From positions 1,798,001 to 1,862,000 of the forward strand of contig NC_083511.1 of NCBI RefSeq assembly GCF_032362555.1: a stretch of 64,000 bases of DNA, written 5' to 3'. Under the pieces are notes generated by a model that saw nothing but the letters and a program-made list of their open reading frames with translations, did no database searches and was not told where the DNA came from. The DNA is from Amyelois transitella (Eukaryota > Arthropoda > Insecta > Lepidoptera > Pyralidae). The position numbers and the translations under genes were made by a program. Below are positions 34,211-45,080 of the stretch, one piece after another; the first letter of the stretch is position 1, and every line of letters begins with the position of its first letter.

Positions 34211-34901
34211 CTAGCTGTGCCCGCGACTTCGTCCGCGTGGAATAGTTATTTTGGGCATCATATTTATTTTTGCAAACATCCTCCTCGGCTTTATCAACGG
34301 TCACGCGTATTAGAAAGAACGCTGGTTCGCCGTATTAAATGTTTCGCTGCAAATTGCTTATAACGACTATATCTCAAAACCTATTCGTCTGATTTATATA
34401 CTGTAAATGGCAATTTTAGTCTACATGAAAAGCCGAAAGTAGTAAACATATTTATTTGGATAAGGATTAATACTGAATTAAAGAAAATTGGTTTCAAAAT
34501 AACTTATGTTTATAATGAAAAAATAATCTTAAAAAATGAACATAAAAGTGGTTATTGTAAGTAAACCTTAAGAGATAGATATATGCTCTCGCGGACTTTT
34601 TTGTGGCAAAAAATGAGTACTTCACATCTTTAGTACATTGTTTTACTATATCTTTGTTGGTTTGCGCAGCGTTCGCGCGGAAAGCTCGCAGATGGCCGAC
34701 TCATTCAACTTTCACCTGCATTGTTGACGTTTCCCGTAGGAAATCCGGGATAAAATGTAGCCTATAGCCTTCCTCGATAAATAGACTATCTAACAGTGAA
34801 ATAATTATTCAAATCGGTTCAGTAGTTTCTGAGATTAGCGCGTTTAAACAAACAAACAAACAAACAAAACAAACTCTTCAGCTTTATAATATTAGTATAG
34901 A
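34211..34901 (-). mobile_element. Lep1-type Helitron, ~690 bp
   Basis: On the minus strand it starts TCTATACTAATATTATAAAG and ends 'gacgaagtcgcgggcacagc' plus TAG, the full Helitron termini. The interior is non-coding. It shares both ends with the element at 46566, but has a different middle (34305-34545), which lets the nested insertion there be defined. Confidence 0.8.
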
Positions 34902-35667
34902 TAAAAACGTTATTGGTAAAAAATATATGTATGTCAGCGAAAGTAAAGTAATAAAATCTGAATAAATATAAAATTATTTTAAAAACACATCCGTGACCGA
35001 TTATTTACATAATAAGTATGATTTTATTGAGCGTTCTTTACTTTTTATTTAGAGGTAGATGAATTGTATTTCGTCATATGAAATGCTTGCACAGAAGTGC
35101 ATCTGTTTTGCATCATTCCGTTTCTAATAAACGATTTTCGACCACGTGGCCTTACCAAAGCAATCAGTTTAAGTTGTCTAATTTGTTTATTATAAAATTT
35201 CTTGACTTACACGGAAGTAACTTTATTTGCGCTGGATATCATCCTTACCTCATGAAAGTAAGAGTGATTTTTCAACAAGTTTTTAGAAAAACACTAAACC
35301 GTATGCAAGTACATTTATAGGGTTGTTTTGAGTTTTATTTGTGATAAAATAAATAGGTAGGGTTTGACCGGGAAAGTGATGGGTGGGATAGATCGATCGT
35401 TTTTGACACGTTATGCCATAGTACAGAAATATATATCGCTCAGTAAGTATCTAGGTATTGAATAGATGGTTCCAATTTCAAAAAGTGGCGGGAAGGAAAT
35501 TTTTCATACTTAGTTGTTTTCACTTAGGATGTAAATTTTGAATGATAGACCGGTAAAAATTGTAGGTAGGTACTTACTTACGTAGGTACGTACTTAGTAG
35601 ATGCAAGTTTTCATGTGGTAGTAGCAAAACATAGTGTATGCCAGGTTCTTCCCGTACAAATTGTTAA
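34902..35667. other. Unannotated AT-rich stretch
   Basis: No gene, no recognisable repeat. An open frame at 35078-35320 has no splice context or protein-like features and was not accepted. Confidence 0.4.
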
Positions 35668-37260
35668 AGTCATTCAAAGGAAAAGCTTATAAACTTAGGA
35701 TTATTCTTTAACCCTTTCCACGCCAAGAGTTTTCGTCAAAAACGTTCACCACACGCCACGGCAATAAACGTGGTTGATTTACTAGTGTTGACAATATTGA
35801 GTATCGATATTATTAATTTGTATTAAATAAATCATTATAAAACAGTTATATTTTAAGTTCATGGGTTTTATTTTATTATTGTTACTCCTTGAAACATTTT
35901 AAAATGTATTGAAATCTCAGTGGCGTATTAATACAGCGAAAAAACGCACAAGTAATCATGATAATTAATTGCATCACTACGTGTCTGATAAATCAGACAG
36001 TGGCGTACGCTTAATATGAATTTTTAACGAGTGTTAGTGATGTGTCAACTTCCGGTCATAAACTTCGATACCTTACGAAAGATATACTTTTAACTTATTG
36101 ATTTAATTAATTAAATGATGGAGACAATTATTATTTTACTAATATTGATGATCGTATTATTATTATTTAAAAATCCTTCAATCAGGTTATTTTTATTTTA
36201 AAGACAAAAACCGATTGAATAATGTAAAAATTTTACCTACCCTACATGACTAACTTGAATCATCTGAAAGTGTAATTTTTCGTTTCGTCGTCTCAATTGT
36301 GTTTTACTTACAATTGCCATGGCTAAAGGTAAATCCTAATCAACTCCTTTGCAGTGGTCATATTTCAATAAATATTAATTTGCAATTATAATAAATCTAC
36401 ACAGCAACGCAGAGATGATAACCCAGAAAATAACATGACAGGGTACTTCCATAATTTATCGATACCTCCTACCCTCATTGTACAGCACGAAATAAATAGT
36501 TCTAGAAACATCTAACGCCTCTGACGTCACTTCCGCGTCTTATATATCAGTCGTTGGCGTACGAGACAGATGCATGATCGTGTCGCTATAGTGTTGTGAC
36601 ATACCATGCAATTTACTGAGTTCGATGCAAAACATCATTTGAAAATAAATGCATTTTCTGTGCTAAAACTTGGTAAAATTACGACACACTAAAAAGTTTT
36701 ATGGCCAAAACAAAAACCTGTAATATTTTTAATTTCTTAGACGTTTCTTTTGAGAGTTCCAGATTTCTGGTTTAAGTAGTAACATTGTAATGTAACATCA
36801 CTAATGTCTGATATATAAGACATTGGCGCTGAGGGTTCAAATAAAAAAAAAAGTCAGAATCTCTGATAAACATGGTTTTGTTTTTGATAATTTATTATTC
36901 AAATAACATTATAATAAATCGTGAAATTGTTATTTTTGATTAACTAAAGTATGAACTGTCTAAAAATGTTATGCATATGTCGTCAGGTACTATAAAGATA
37001 AGAAAAAATACAGCTAAATTGGTAAGATTTATTTGACTGATATATCAGACTTTGGCGGCGAGGGCACGAAACTTAAACGTCTGATATATCAGACTTTGGC
37101 GCTGAAAAGGTTAAGGCGAACGGCCTAGCATCCAGCCAGCCGCTATCCGAATTTTAATTCCTCCATCATTAAGTCATCCAGCTGAACGTCGCATTTCAGT
37201 CCCGTCATGAGACTGTTAGCTCTGTCTACCTCGTAAAGACCTGATATGTCTATGTCTGCA
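35668..37260 (+). mobile_element. Old SINE copy split by the TTAA element
   Basis: The left piece (about 35668-35711: 'aagcttataaacttaggatt') and the right piece (37115-37260: 'ggcgaacggcctagcatcc', 'ccagctgaacgtcgcat', 'gctctgtctacctcgtaaag') are adjacent parts of the common SINE consensus, separated only by the TTAA-flanked insertion. Confidence 0.75.
35712..37110. mobile_element. piggyBac-type non-autonomous element with TTAA duplications
   Basis: TTAA lies immediately outside both ends (35708-35711 and 37111-37114). The ends are imperfect inverted repeats (ccctttccacgccaa against ccttttcagcgccaa in reverse complement; with the TTAA, 16 of 19 bases match). TTAA targeting and CCC/T...A/GGG ends are the hallmark of piggyBac-family transposons. 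No transposase frame exists in the 1.4 kb. The interior carries several copies of a palindrome, tctgatatatcaga, next to ttggcg (near 35980, 36530, 36805, 37035 and 37080). Confidence 0.75.
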
Positions 37261-37570
37261 TGTACATATTTATAAAAACTTAGCAACAATAGGTGAATGT
37301 ATTCATGTGTTATTGATAAGTGGTCGCTAATTGACTAGCTAATCTTGGATCATGACAATGTAAATTTGAATTGTTGAACATCTCCGTTATGGATACCGAT
37401 ATAACAGCATCGTTTAAATTGAGATTGTTAACGGGTCTTAATTTGTGGTTTATATAAAAAAAAAAATAAGAACTAACACCACCATTAACTGACTTAGAGT
37501 TAAGTAACTAGTATTTCAATTAGAATTAAAAGATATTCAATCAAAGGGCAAATTGTAACAGAGAAAAAAC

Positions 37571-37600
37571 AAAAGTGTCAATAGCGTTATTGACACTTTT
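37571..37600. repeat. Perfect 13-bp hairpin
   Basis: Arms aaaagtgtcaata (37571-37583) and tattgacactttt (37588-37600) are exact reverse complements around a 4-nt loop. Short but stable; no gene context. Confidence 0.75.
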
Positions 37601-38089
37601 GCATTTTATACAGCGAAGAGTTTATAGGAAAAATTCTTAGAATCTGAGAATTTTTAAATCTAAGACTTAGATGATAGTGATAATTCAAACTGTTATAGGC
37701 GTGCATGACTTTTGGGATTATTTTCTGAGGTGATGGGCTAGCAATTGGCTCTATATATTTAGTTTCGAATCTTGTGACAATTGTGTGTGTTAGGGATGAA
37801 GACGTGTTATTTTTTATGGCCATCGATTTATCGATAAACAGATAAAAATACGACCGGAACATCCCTATTTCTTCCAGTGCGAAGAAAATAGTTAAGGCGA
37901 AGCTTACCAGGCGATAGGATAGTAAACAATTCTTTCTCGCACGCTGATGTTATTTTTAGGTCAATAGCTTTTGAATTCGCTCATCGGCTTAGTTGTACCA
38001 ATGAAAATGTCTGGCGTTATGCAGGAGGCAGCCACGTGATAGGGAACATGTATTTACAAGCTATAATATAAATACAAGCATACAATATC

Positions 38090-38140
38090 TGATTTTGACT
38101 ATGCCTTAAATCCTTGCGATTTAAGGCATAGTCAAAATCA
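38090..38140. repeat. Perfect 22-bp inverted repeat, 7-nt loop
   Basis: Arms 38090-38111 and 38119-38140 are exactly complementary over 22 bases (core gactatgccttaaat) around the loop ccttgcg. Such a long perfect stem is not expected by chance. It could be a young foldback element, or form a pre-miRNA-like or siRNA-producing hairpin if transcribed. Confidence 0.85.
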
Positions 38141-38407
38141 TATTTAATGATTCACCCAGTGGCTTTTTTAAATCTATTAAACGGGTTCGTTTGTTTCGTT
38201 CGTTAAACATCTACATTCGACAGAATATCTTGAATTTGCGCTATTATAAAGAAAAGTTTCATGGAACTGAAACTCCAATTACAAATCTTTTCTCTTTAGC
38301 GTGGATGGTCCTTGTCAGTCAGATCATAATGATCGCAAAGATAATGAACAAGGTGTTTTGACGTCTTGGCAGGAGTGGTATAATGTAGAAGATAAATTCT
38401 TATTACA

Positions 38408-38447
38408 CTATTCGTTTTAAGACTAAGGCAGTCTTAATATCGAATAG
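38408..38447. repeat. Near-perfect 17-18-bp hairpin
   Basis: Arms ctattcgttttaagact (38408-38424) and agtcttaatatcgaatag (38430-38447) pair with one small bulge or mismatch region around the loop aaggc. It lies 270 bp from the perfect hairpin at 38090. Confidence 0.7.
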
Positions 38448-38519
38448 TCTAATAAAGGAATTATTATGTAAAGCTTCATGTTTTTTTATATGCTTCACTA
38501 CAGCATGCATACGTCTTTG

Positions 38520-38783
38520 CCTCGTCACTAGCTGGGCGGCCGCACGCCGCCCACTGAAATTTGAAATTCGAATCAGTCTCGACGTCCACTCCGCGCGGTC
38601 CGCCTGTCGTTTACCGCAAACAAACTTTATTAACTAACTAACCCATAACAATAACATTCGAATTTCAAAAGTGTTTTTTTTCTTTCTTGAGCGGCAAACG
38701 ACGTAACGCGAGTTGTGTTTCTGTGGTGTTATTTTTGGAGTATTTAAAGGATTTAACAAGGATTCTTTAATTAGAAGGTGAAT
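38520..38783 (+). promoter_or_regulatory. Possible promoter and untranslated first exon
   Basis: A locally GC-rich stretch (gggcggccgcacgccgccc, ccgcgcggtccgcc) precedes an insect initiator-like tcagtctcg near 38574. The following ~200 bases have no transposon similarity and end at a donor-like attagaag/gtgaat (38783). The next plus-strand gene starts at 50167, so this could be its distant untranslated exon, but no link is visible in the sequence. Confidence 0.35.
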
Positions 38784-39659
38784 GGTGAATATTTATTTAT
38801 TATTATTTAGATTTCTGTAGGTAAATAATTATATTTAACTATGGCAATACTTGCTGGCGATCCAAAATTGGTAAATATGTAAATATAAGCCGGTACCTAC
38901 TTTATTATGAGTACGTCGGTCCAATCGTCCACCGAAGCTCTGATAACTAAAAAGGAACTTTTTTTGTATGTATCTCTTCCGAGCTTGGCCGTGGTCAAGA
39001 TGCAAAGGCCTAGTTAAACTGGATTAATTAAATGATAGTATTATGATTCCTTTACCTAGATAGATTTTTATTTCAATTGACTGACTTTTACTTTTTGAAT
39101 AAAGGCACACAATAACAAAGACTACTTATAACTAGCATGGAAAATTGCAGGAGATGAATGTGCTTATTCCCTTACTCGCCTTTTGCGATATTCACACGTA
39201 CTTAAGAGATAGAGCGGTCCTATTCTAAAGTTCTTATAACCAAGGCTATAAAGCTAGTATTTATCAACAAAATATTAGTGAATTCGAATAGCAAAATTGA
39301 ATTATCTACATACTTATGATAATCATATTCATGACATTCTTAAATTCCGCTATCTATAGCTTTTTGCAAATGTTAAATTAGCGATGTCCTACATATTTCA
39401 CCTACTATAAGTATCAATATACCTACATTCTATGTCATTTAAACAGTAACTTCGAAACATAGAAAGATGTAATCCCATTAAAAATGTAATTAACTTATAA
39501 CACCCTTCTGTTTTATTGGGGTTAAAAACAATTAGGTACAAATTGAACACACAGCTGACATCACTAAGCAGATTTCGCTGAAAATCGGGCTAATATTTGG
39601 AGTAATTACACCATTAAAATTTTATTTTAAAAAATTTAAATACTTAGTGAATAAAACGA
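38784..39659. other. Intronic or intergenic DNA
   Basis: Mostly AT-rich. 39177-39236 is a reverse SINE head fragment ('ttactcgccttttgcgat', 'gagcggtcctattct'). No coding evidence. Confidence 0.4.
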
Positions 39660-39905
39660 AATAACTGAATAAAGCCAAACAGCTGAACGTGACCTATCAG
39701 TCTTTTGGCTCTCTCTACCCCGCAAGGGATATAGATGCGATCTTATATATATACATACATATGATCACGTCTATATCCCTTACGGGGTAGACAGAGCCAA
39801 CAGTCTTGAAAAGACTGATTCTTCTCGTTCAGCTGTTTGGCTTAATGATAGAATTGAGATTCAAATAGTGACAGGTTGCTAGCCCATCGCCTAAAAGAAG
39901 AAATA
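39660..39905. repeat. Two SINE fragments joined tail to tail (inverted pair)
   Basis: A forward tail fragment (about 39663-39742: 'aagccaaacagctgaacgtg', 'ccccgcaagggatatagatg') meets a reverse copy (about 39755-39900: 'gtctatatcccttacggggt', 'gacaggttgctagcccatcg') with only the TATG/CATA tails between them. The pair is an ~80-bp imperfect inverted repeat. Confidence 0.8.
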
Positions 39906-40428
39906 TATATATTTATATGTAAGTGAATAGTGGTTACAATTAATACTGTCTGGAGCCAACTTTTAAGCAAAAATGTGCTTTAAGGTTGCAACACCAAAGC
40001 TTTCAGGAGCGTTTAGGGGTGGGCAAACTTAATAATGGGTATCGCGTGACTACAAATGGGGTTTTTACCCATTTCAAATTTAGTGATGTAGCGCGCCCCT
40101 TTTTCCTGACATCGATATTTCACGATTTAACAATACTTTTACTGCGATATACTTACATTCGTATTTAAAGGGGTGGGATAGCTCACGTATATTATTTGAC
40201 ATCAGTTGATTTAGAGAGGCATACACAGAATCGGATTAATATTATTATTCCATCTCTTTCGATTATTGATTTAAAAATAAAATTGAGGATAAGATAGAAA
40301 AGCGGACCCAAGGCTCCCAAGCATAGAGACTGAATCCGTAGCAATAAACAAGATTAGTGTGTCAAAATACAAAAGTAAATTCAGTGATGACACCTAGATG
40401 CCTTACAACTGTAATTAATATAAAAAAT

Positions 40429-40712
40429 GTGCCGTGTGGTTCCCGGTACCAATAAAAAAGAAGAATAGGAACACTCCTTCTCTTTCCCATGGATGTTGTT
40501 AAAGGCGACTAAGGGATAGGCTTATAAACTTGGGTTTCTTTTCATAGGCGATGGGCTAGCATCGTGTAGTGACACGATGCAAATAGTGATTTAAATCTCA
40601 ATTCTACCATCTAGCCAAAAAGCTGAACGTGTCCTATCAGTTTTTTTAAGACTGTTCGCTCTGTCTACCCCGCAAGGGATATAGACGTGACTATATGTAT
40701 GTACCTATGTAA
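40429..40712 (+). mobile_element. SINE-like retroposon, full length
   Basis: Forward, about 284 bp. It has the head gtgccgtgtggttcccggta, the middle gcgatgggctagcatcgtgt (with a small local duplication 'gtgtagtgacacgatgc'), the end ccccgcaagggatatagacg, and an ATGT tail. Confidence 0.85.
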
Positions 40713-41140
40713 TTAATAAAACATACAATTGAAAAAATAATTACATCTGGCATTATTCGAACTACCGTACTTCGTACCAAAAGATGCCACCCGGAAAATT
40801 CGTGCATATTTTGGGCATTATTCCCAAACGATTTTAAACCTTATTCGATTATAATAAAGCGTTGAAAAAATGAATTTTATCATAGGTAAAAGTGAGTAGA
40901 TTTTGTTAAGATGCGGCTTGTACACTATGGAGTCAGTTTAACGATGCATTCGCGATGAGAAAGTTGTTCAGTTAAAACATTAGAAAGACAGTAGGCAATG
41001 AGTTAATTCAACGGATTATTATTATATTGAGAATGGAGAGATTTGCTGGTAAGTTTAATTTTACTTTTGTCTATAGAAAAATGATTGGATGGAATTTCTT
41101 TACATGAATTGCTTTACCTATAGTATAAAGCCTAATCACA

Positions 41141-41351
41141 TCTATACTAATATTATAAATGCGAAAGTTTGTGAGTACCTAGGTATGTCAGTGTGGATAT
41201 TTGTTACTCTTTCACGCAAAAACTACTGAACCGATTACGATGAAATTTGGTATGTAGGTAGCTGAAGACCCAGAATAACATAAATGCTACTTTTTATCCC
41301 GGGGTTCCCGCAGGAATGATTTCACGCGGACGACGTCGCGGGCGGAATCTT
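41141..41351 (+). mobile_element. Non-autonomous Helitron-like element
   Basis: Starts TCTATACTAATATTATAAAT and proceeds through 'actactgaaccgattacgat' to 'gacgacgtcgcgggcgga'. The terminal CTAG is degraded. The same family's 5' end is present at 63101. Confidence 0.7.
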
Positions 41352-41362
41352 TTGTTTTCATT

Positions 41363-41542
41363 GTTCAGCTATTTGGCTTAATGATAGAATTGAGATTCAA
41401 ATAGTGACAGGTTGCAAGCCCATCGCCTTAAAAAGAATCCCAAGTTTGTAAGCCTATCCCTTAGTCGCCTTTTACCACATCCATGGGAAAGAGATGGAGT
41501 GGTTCTATTCTTTTTTGTATTGGTGTCGGAAACCACACGGCA
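41363..41542 (-). mobile_element. SINE-like retroposon, tail-truncated
   Basis: Reverse copy from 'ttcagctatttggcttaatg' to 'ggaaaccacacggcac'. The tail block is missing. It starts about 12 bases after the Helitron end at 41351. Confidence 0.82.
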
Positions 41543-41812
41543 CTTATGTTAATAGTTAATGTTTCTGATATATTATTACGTACCAAAAAAACCGTTTTTT
41601 CCTTCTTTCTTTCTTTAATTATACGATCCCTTTACATATTCAAATTGTACATAAAAAAAAATTTATTTCGTCTGACGTAAACATAAATGTATGTTATTGC
41701 CTTCAGTATTTGCTAGCTCACTTGTTGGCTGGATGCCATGCGATTTTAGAACGAAAGCGAAGTTTCAAGGCCTCTGTTAGATTTACGTTGAGGAAATATA
41801 ATGATATAATTA

Positions 41813-42061
41813 AGCCGTGTGGTTCCAAGCTGAAATAGAAAAAAGAATAGGACCACTCCATCCCTTTTCCATGGATGTCGTAAAAGGCAACTATGGAGTA
41901 GGCTTTTAAACTTGGGAATAGCTAGGGCTATCAACTTGTCACTATTTAAATCTTAATTCTATCATTGAGCCATACAGCTGAACGTGGCATATCAGTCTTT
42001 TCAAGACTATTGGCTCTGTCTAACTCGTAAGGGATATAGACGTGATTATATGTATGTATGT
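41813..42061 (+). mobile_element. SINE-like retroposon
   Basis: Forward copy from 'gccgtgtggttccaagctga' to 'gatatagacgtgattatatg' and a TATG tail; the middle block is partly deleted. Confidence 0.82.
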
Positions 42062-42701
42062 CTTTTACATATAAACAAGATATGTACGACTTGTTACCAA
42101 TACATAGAGTTTGGATTTGATTGGCAAATTTTTGTCTGAAAATTACGAATATTCTTAAATGAAGAGGTTAATTAAATGCTACTAATATAAAAAGAAAATT
42201 CATTGTGTGAACATTGTTTTGACAATTTTGTCACATATCATACAATACAAGTCATTATAAACCGTATATATTTTCTAATGCTATACAGAGCCTATAGTCA
42301 CAAGAGTTGAAGGCCACTTTAAGGTGGACTATGGAAATGAGAATCAGATATCTACAGGATATTAGATACAAAAGTACAGTCCCATCGACAAAAAGAGTTT
42401 TTTTTTCTCGATTGAATTTTCCAATCTGCAGGAAGAAATGGAGGGACATATGTAAGTTTTTTTCGATAAAGCCCAGCATAGATTTGTCACATTATCCAAA
42501 CATTCCTAGATTAAGAGTTCGTTGACCTCATACGAATAACTAAAAAAAACCTCGACTAGGCATTTGTTTGTGTTATCCAGTTGCTCGGTAACGTACAGGG
42601 GTCAACGCACTATAGATTTACTTATAAGGAGGAAATGTAATTTACATAATATCAATACTTTGTTAGAGCTATTAATTGATAATAATCAATCAGATTATTA
42701 A
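42062..42701. other. Unannotated stretch
   Basis: No gene was recognised. An open frame at 42307-42525 is basic and lacks a recognised domain or clear splice context, so it was not accepted. Confidence 0.4.
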
Positions 42702-42909
42702 CACATACATACTTACATAATTATGGTCTATATCCCCTTGCGGGGTAGACAGAGCCAACAGTCTTGAAAAGACTGAATGGCCACGTTCAGCTATTTGGCT
42801 TAATGATAGAATTGAGATTCAAATAGTGACAGGTTGCTAACCCATCGGCTATATCAAAGAATCCTAAGTTTGTAAGCCTATCCCTTAGTCGCCTTTTACG
42901 ACATTCATA
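42702..42909 (-). mobile_element. SINE-like retroposon, head-truncated
   Basis: Reverse copy from the tail 'acatacatacttacataatt' through 'ccttgcggggtagacagagc' to 'gccttttacgacattcat'. The head is missing. Confidence 0.82.
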
Positions 42910-43050
42910 TATATTATTAATATTTATCGTAAATATTGGTTAAAAGAAACAAATGTAAATAAGTATAGCGGCATGTAGGTGACACGAACAAAAACGCATA
43001 TTAAACTTCATAAGTAAGTAGGTACCTAATTTAAGGTACTAACCTAACCT

Positions 43051-43293
43051 GGGTTACTGCATTACATGCTGGCCGCTCCGTGGAGAGCGGCCGAGCCGAG
43101 GCCGCCGTGGAAGCGGCCGCCGCGTCAGGAATATGAGCGAGGGCAGCTCACACTCCTGGCAACTAGCGGTAGGCGATGGCACCGTGTGGTTTTAGTGGGT
43201 TCAAGCCCCACATAACCCGTCCGGCTTCCCGTAGCCGGCCGGGTAGAAGGTCTTTCCACACGTTAAAAAAAAAGGGTTACTGTATTACGTGCT
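43051..43293 (+). mobile_element. GC-rich poly(A) retroposon with 20-bp target duplications
   Basis: The insert 43071-43273 (203 bp) ends 'ccacacgttaaaaaaaaa'. It is flanked by gggttactgcattacatgct (43051-43070) and a copy (43274-43293) differing at two positions. The GC content (ggccgctccg, gcggccgccgcg) is far above the surroundings. A related 3' unit with 'gtggttttagt' and a poly(A) end occurs at about 10180-10298. This is most likely the 5'-truncated 3' end of an R1-like LINE or a SINE riding on it. Confidence 0.8.
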
Positions 43294-43379
43294 CTTGTCT
43301 TTATCCCTTACGTGGAAGACACAGCCAATAGTCACAAAGGCCACAGCTGAATTCCATTTCGGCTGTCCAGTTTTCTGGC

Positions 43380-43985
43380 TAAAGCGAACAATCTAGACCA
43401 AATCTAAACGAGATCTACTTTGGACAAGATATTCTTGCTTTTGACATACCAGCGATGAGACATCATACCTCTTGCACAATATATTGAGCACATTAATAGA
43501 TCATCACTCTGAGTCATCCTCACATCCTCTTGGTTTTAGTCTCAATTTTGTCCTCATCTCTCTGGAGAGGAGCCCGGGGTCCGCTTGCGGCCGTGATCTT
43601 GGTGTGGAAAAGTCAGATTTTTACACGAAGCGACTTCCGTCAGACCCCCGTAACCTTGCAAGGAAATATACCTACATAATCCAGGCGCAATGAGCGATGT
43701 TGCAATGTTTTCCTTCACCATAAGAGCATCGAATTTGCTTTTAGCTGTCTTGATATCTGACTAAGGTGAATAATCCCCTTAACCTTGCAAGGGAACATAA
43801 TCCAGGCGCAATGAGCGATGTTGCAATGTTTTCGCTCACCATAAGAGCATCGAATTTGCCTTTAGCTGTCTTGATATCTGACTAAGGTGAACAATTCTAG
43901 TCGAAATCTATTTTGGACAAGACATTCATGCTTCCGACACACCAGCGATGCGACATCATAATATTAGTACAATATACTTAGCACA
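43380..43985. repeat. Local duplication block
   Basis: Two copies of a ~110-128-bp unit sit side by side (43652-43779 and 43781-43891). Each has 'aaccttgcaagg', 'aatccaggcgcaatgagcga' and 'tagctgtcttgatatctgac', and they are very similar apart from a short deletion. Outside them, 43380-43490 and about 43880-43985 also match each other ('actttggacaagatattc' against 'attttggacaagacattc', then 'accagcgatg', 'gacatcata'). 43545-43650 is a dispersed lepidopteran repeat ('tttacacgaagcgacttccg'). Confidence 0.75.
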
Positions 43986-44668
43986 TGAAGTAAGACTGCG
44001 GCTACGCGATATATTTAGCGTGACTTTGAAATCAGGCATGTGCCACAGGAAAAAAGGGAATCAGTAGGATATCTTCACCCGTCTAGTGTTCTTTTTGCGT
44101 GATATATTATTTGTGTAAATCATTTTCTGTCCCCGTGTTGTCACATTACTTGAAACGGCACAATATTCAAGTTTTAGTAAATTTTAATATACCTGCAAAT
44201 TGCAGTAATTAGTCTCTTTAACGATGTTTAGTTTGTCTGTCTCTAGGTTATTTACAAATAAATATTTATATTTTCAATATTTATTCGCCTTTTACTTCTT
44301 TAAATAAGTAACGGGCGGTGCAAATTGGAATACGCAAAGAGAACAAGTAACTTCTTGGTTAAAATTAATAAAATTTAGACCAAGAAGTTAAGCCGTAAAA
44401 GTTTGTGCAATTTACAATTCTGAAATGTATTTGACATTTCTGTGAACGCGTATTGCCAAGCGATCACTACCAGCCAGTGCCTGTCAAACTTTGGAACGCA
44501 AAATAAAATAAAAGAGATGACCTTCTGGACTTATTTTTTTCGCGACAGTTCCCAAATAGTCCTTAGTTCACATTGATTTCCTTGGGACTATAACGGGTGC
44601 GGCCGCGTCATGCTCACTACAGTAAAATAAAGATAAAATAAAGCAAACGAGCCCATTTATGTGCTTCC
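43986..44668. other. Unannotated stretch
   Basis: AT-rich, no gene recognised. A short inverted match (taacttcttggttaaaat against tttagaccaagaagtta, 44349-44391) forms a possible hairpin of about 11 bp. Confidence 0.35.
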
Positions 44669-45080
44669 TTGAACAGGGAGGGTTATGACAGCACTATCAA
44701 TATTTTGTGGGCGTTAATGCCTTATGATTTTTATAGGTTCATTAATATAGAAGAATTTATGGTTAGGAAAGACATCGTGAGGAAACATATCCAGGAAAAA
44801 AATGCTTACGACGCTGAGCTGACTGCCTTACAATTACGGTCTGCCGGCAGTCGCTTCGTGTAAAAACCTTACTTGGATTGTGGTTATAGGTATAGGCTCC
44901 TTAGGGCACTGAGATGGACTGACCAGATACGTTCGACGCTGGATAAGGACCTACATGAGGCGCTCCACACCGCTAAGGACCGGGCAAGGTGGAGAGACGT
45001 AGTGCGCTCTAAACTGACTTGTCTCCGGGGAGTTCACGACCCTCAGTAATGAGGAATACGACGCAAGAAGAAGAAGAATA
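44669..45080 (+). pseudogene. LINE 3' remnants
   Basis: From about 44896 the frame reads RALRWTDQIRSTLDKDLHEA, then ARWRDVV and CLRGVHDPQ-stop, followed by an agaagaagaag run. This is the characteristic C-terminal tail and 3' end of RTE/craTa-like lepidopteran LINEs. The preceding open frame (to 44863) ends in 'gcttcgtgtaaaaacc', the reverse complement of a motif in the repeat at 43620, so it is also repeat-derived. Confidence 0.65.

Noticed and set aside
38841-38870. Short candidate coding exon MAILAGDPKL before gtaaat
   Set aside because: Splicing to 50167 runs in frame for only 18 codons (NWLITQKKLRKRQK...) before a stop; no independent support.
41033-41048. ATG GAG AGA TTT GCT G followed by gtaagt
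   Set aside because: A single ATG and donor with no downstream partner exon found.
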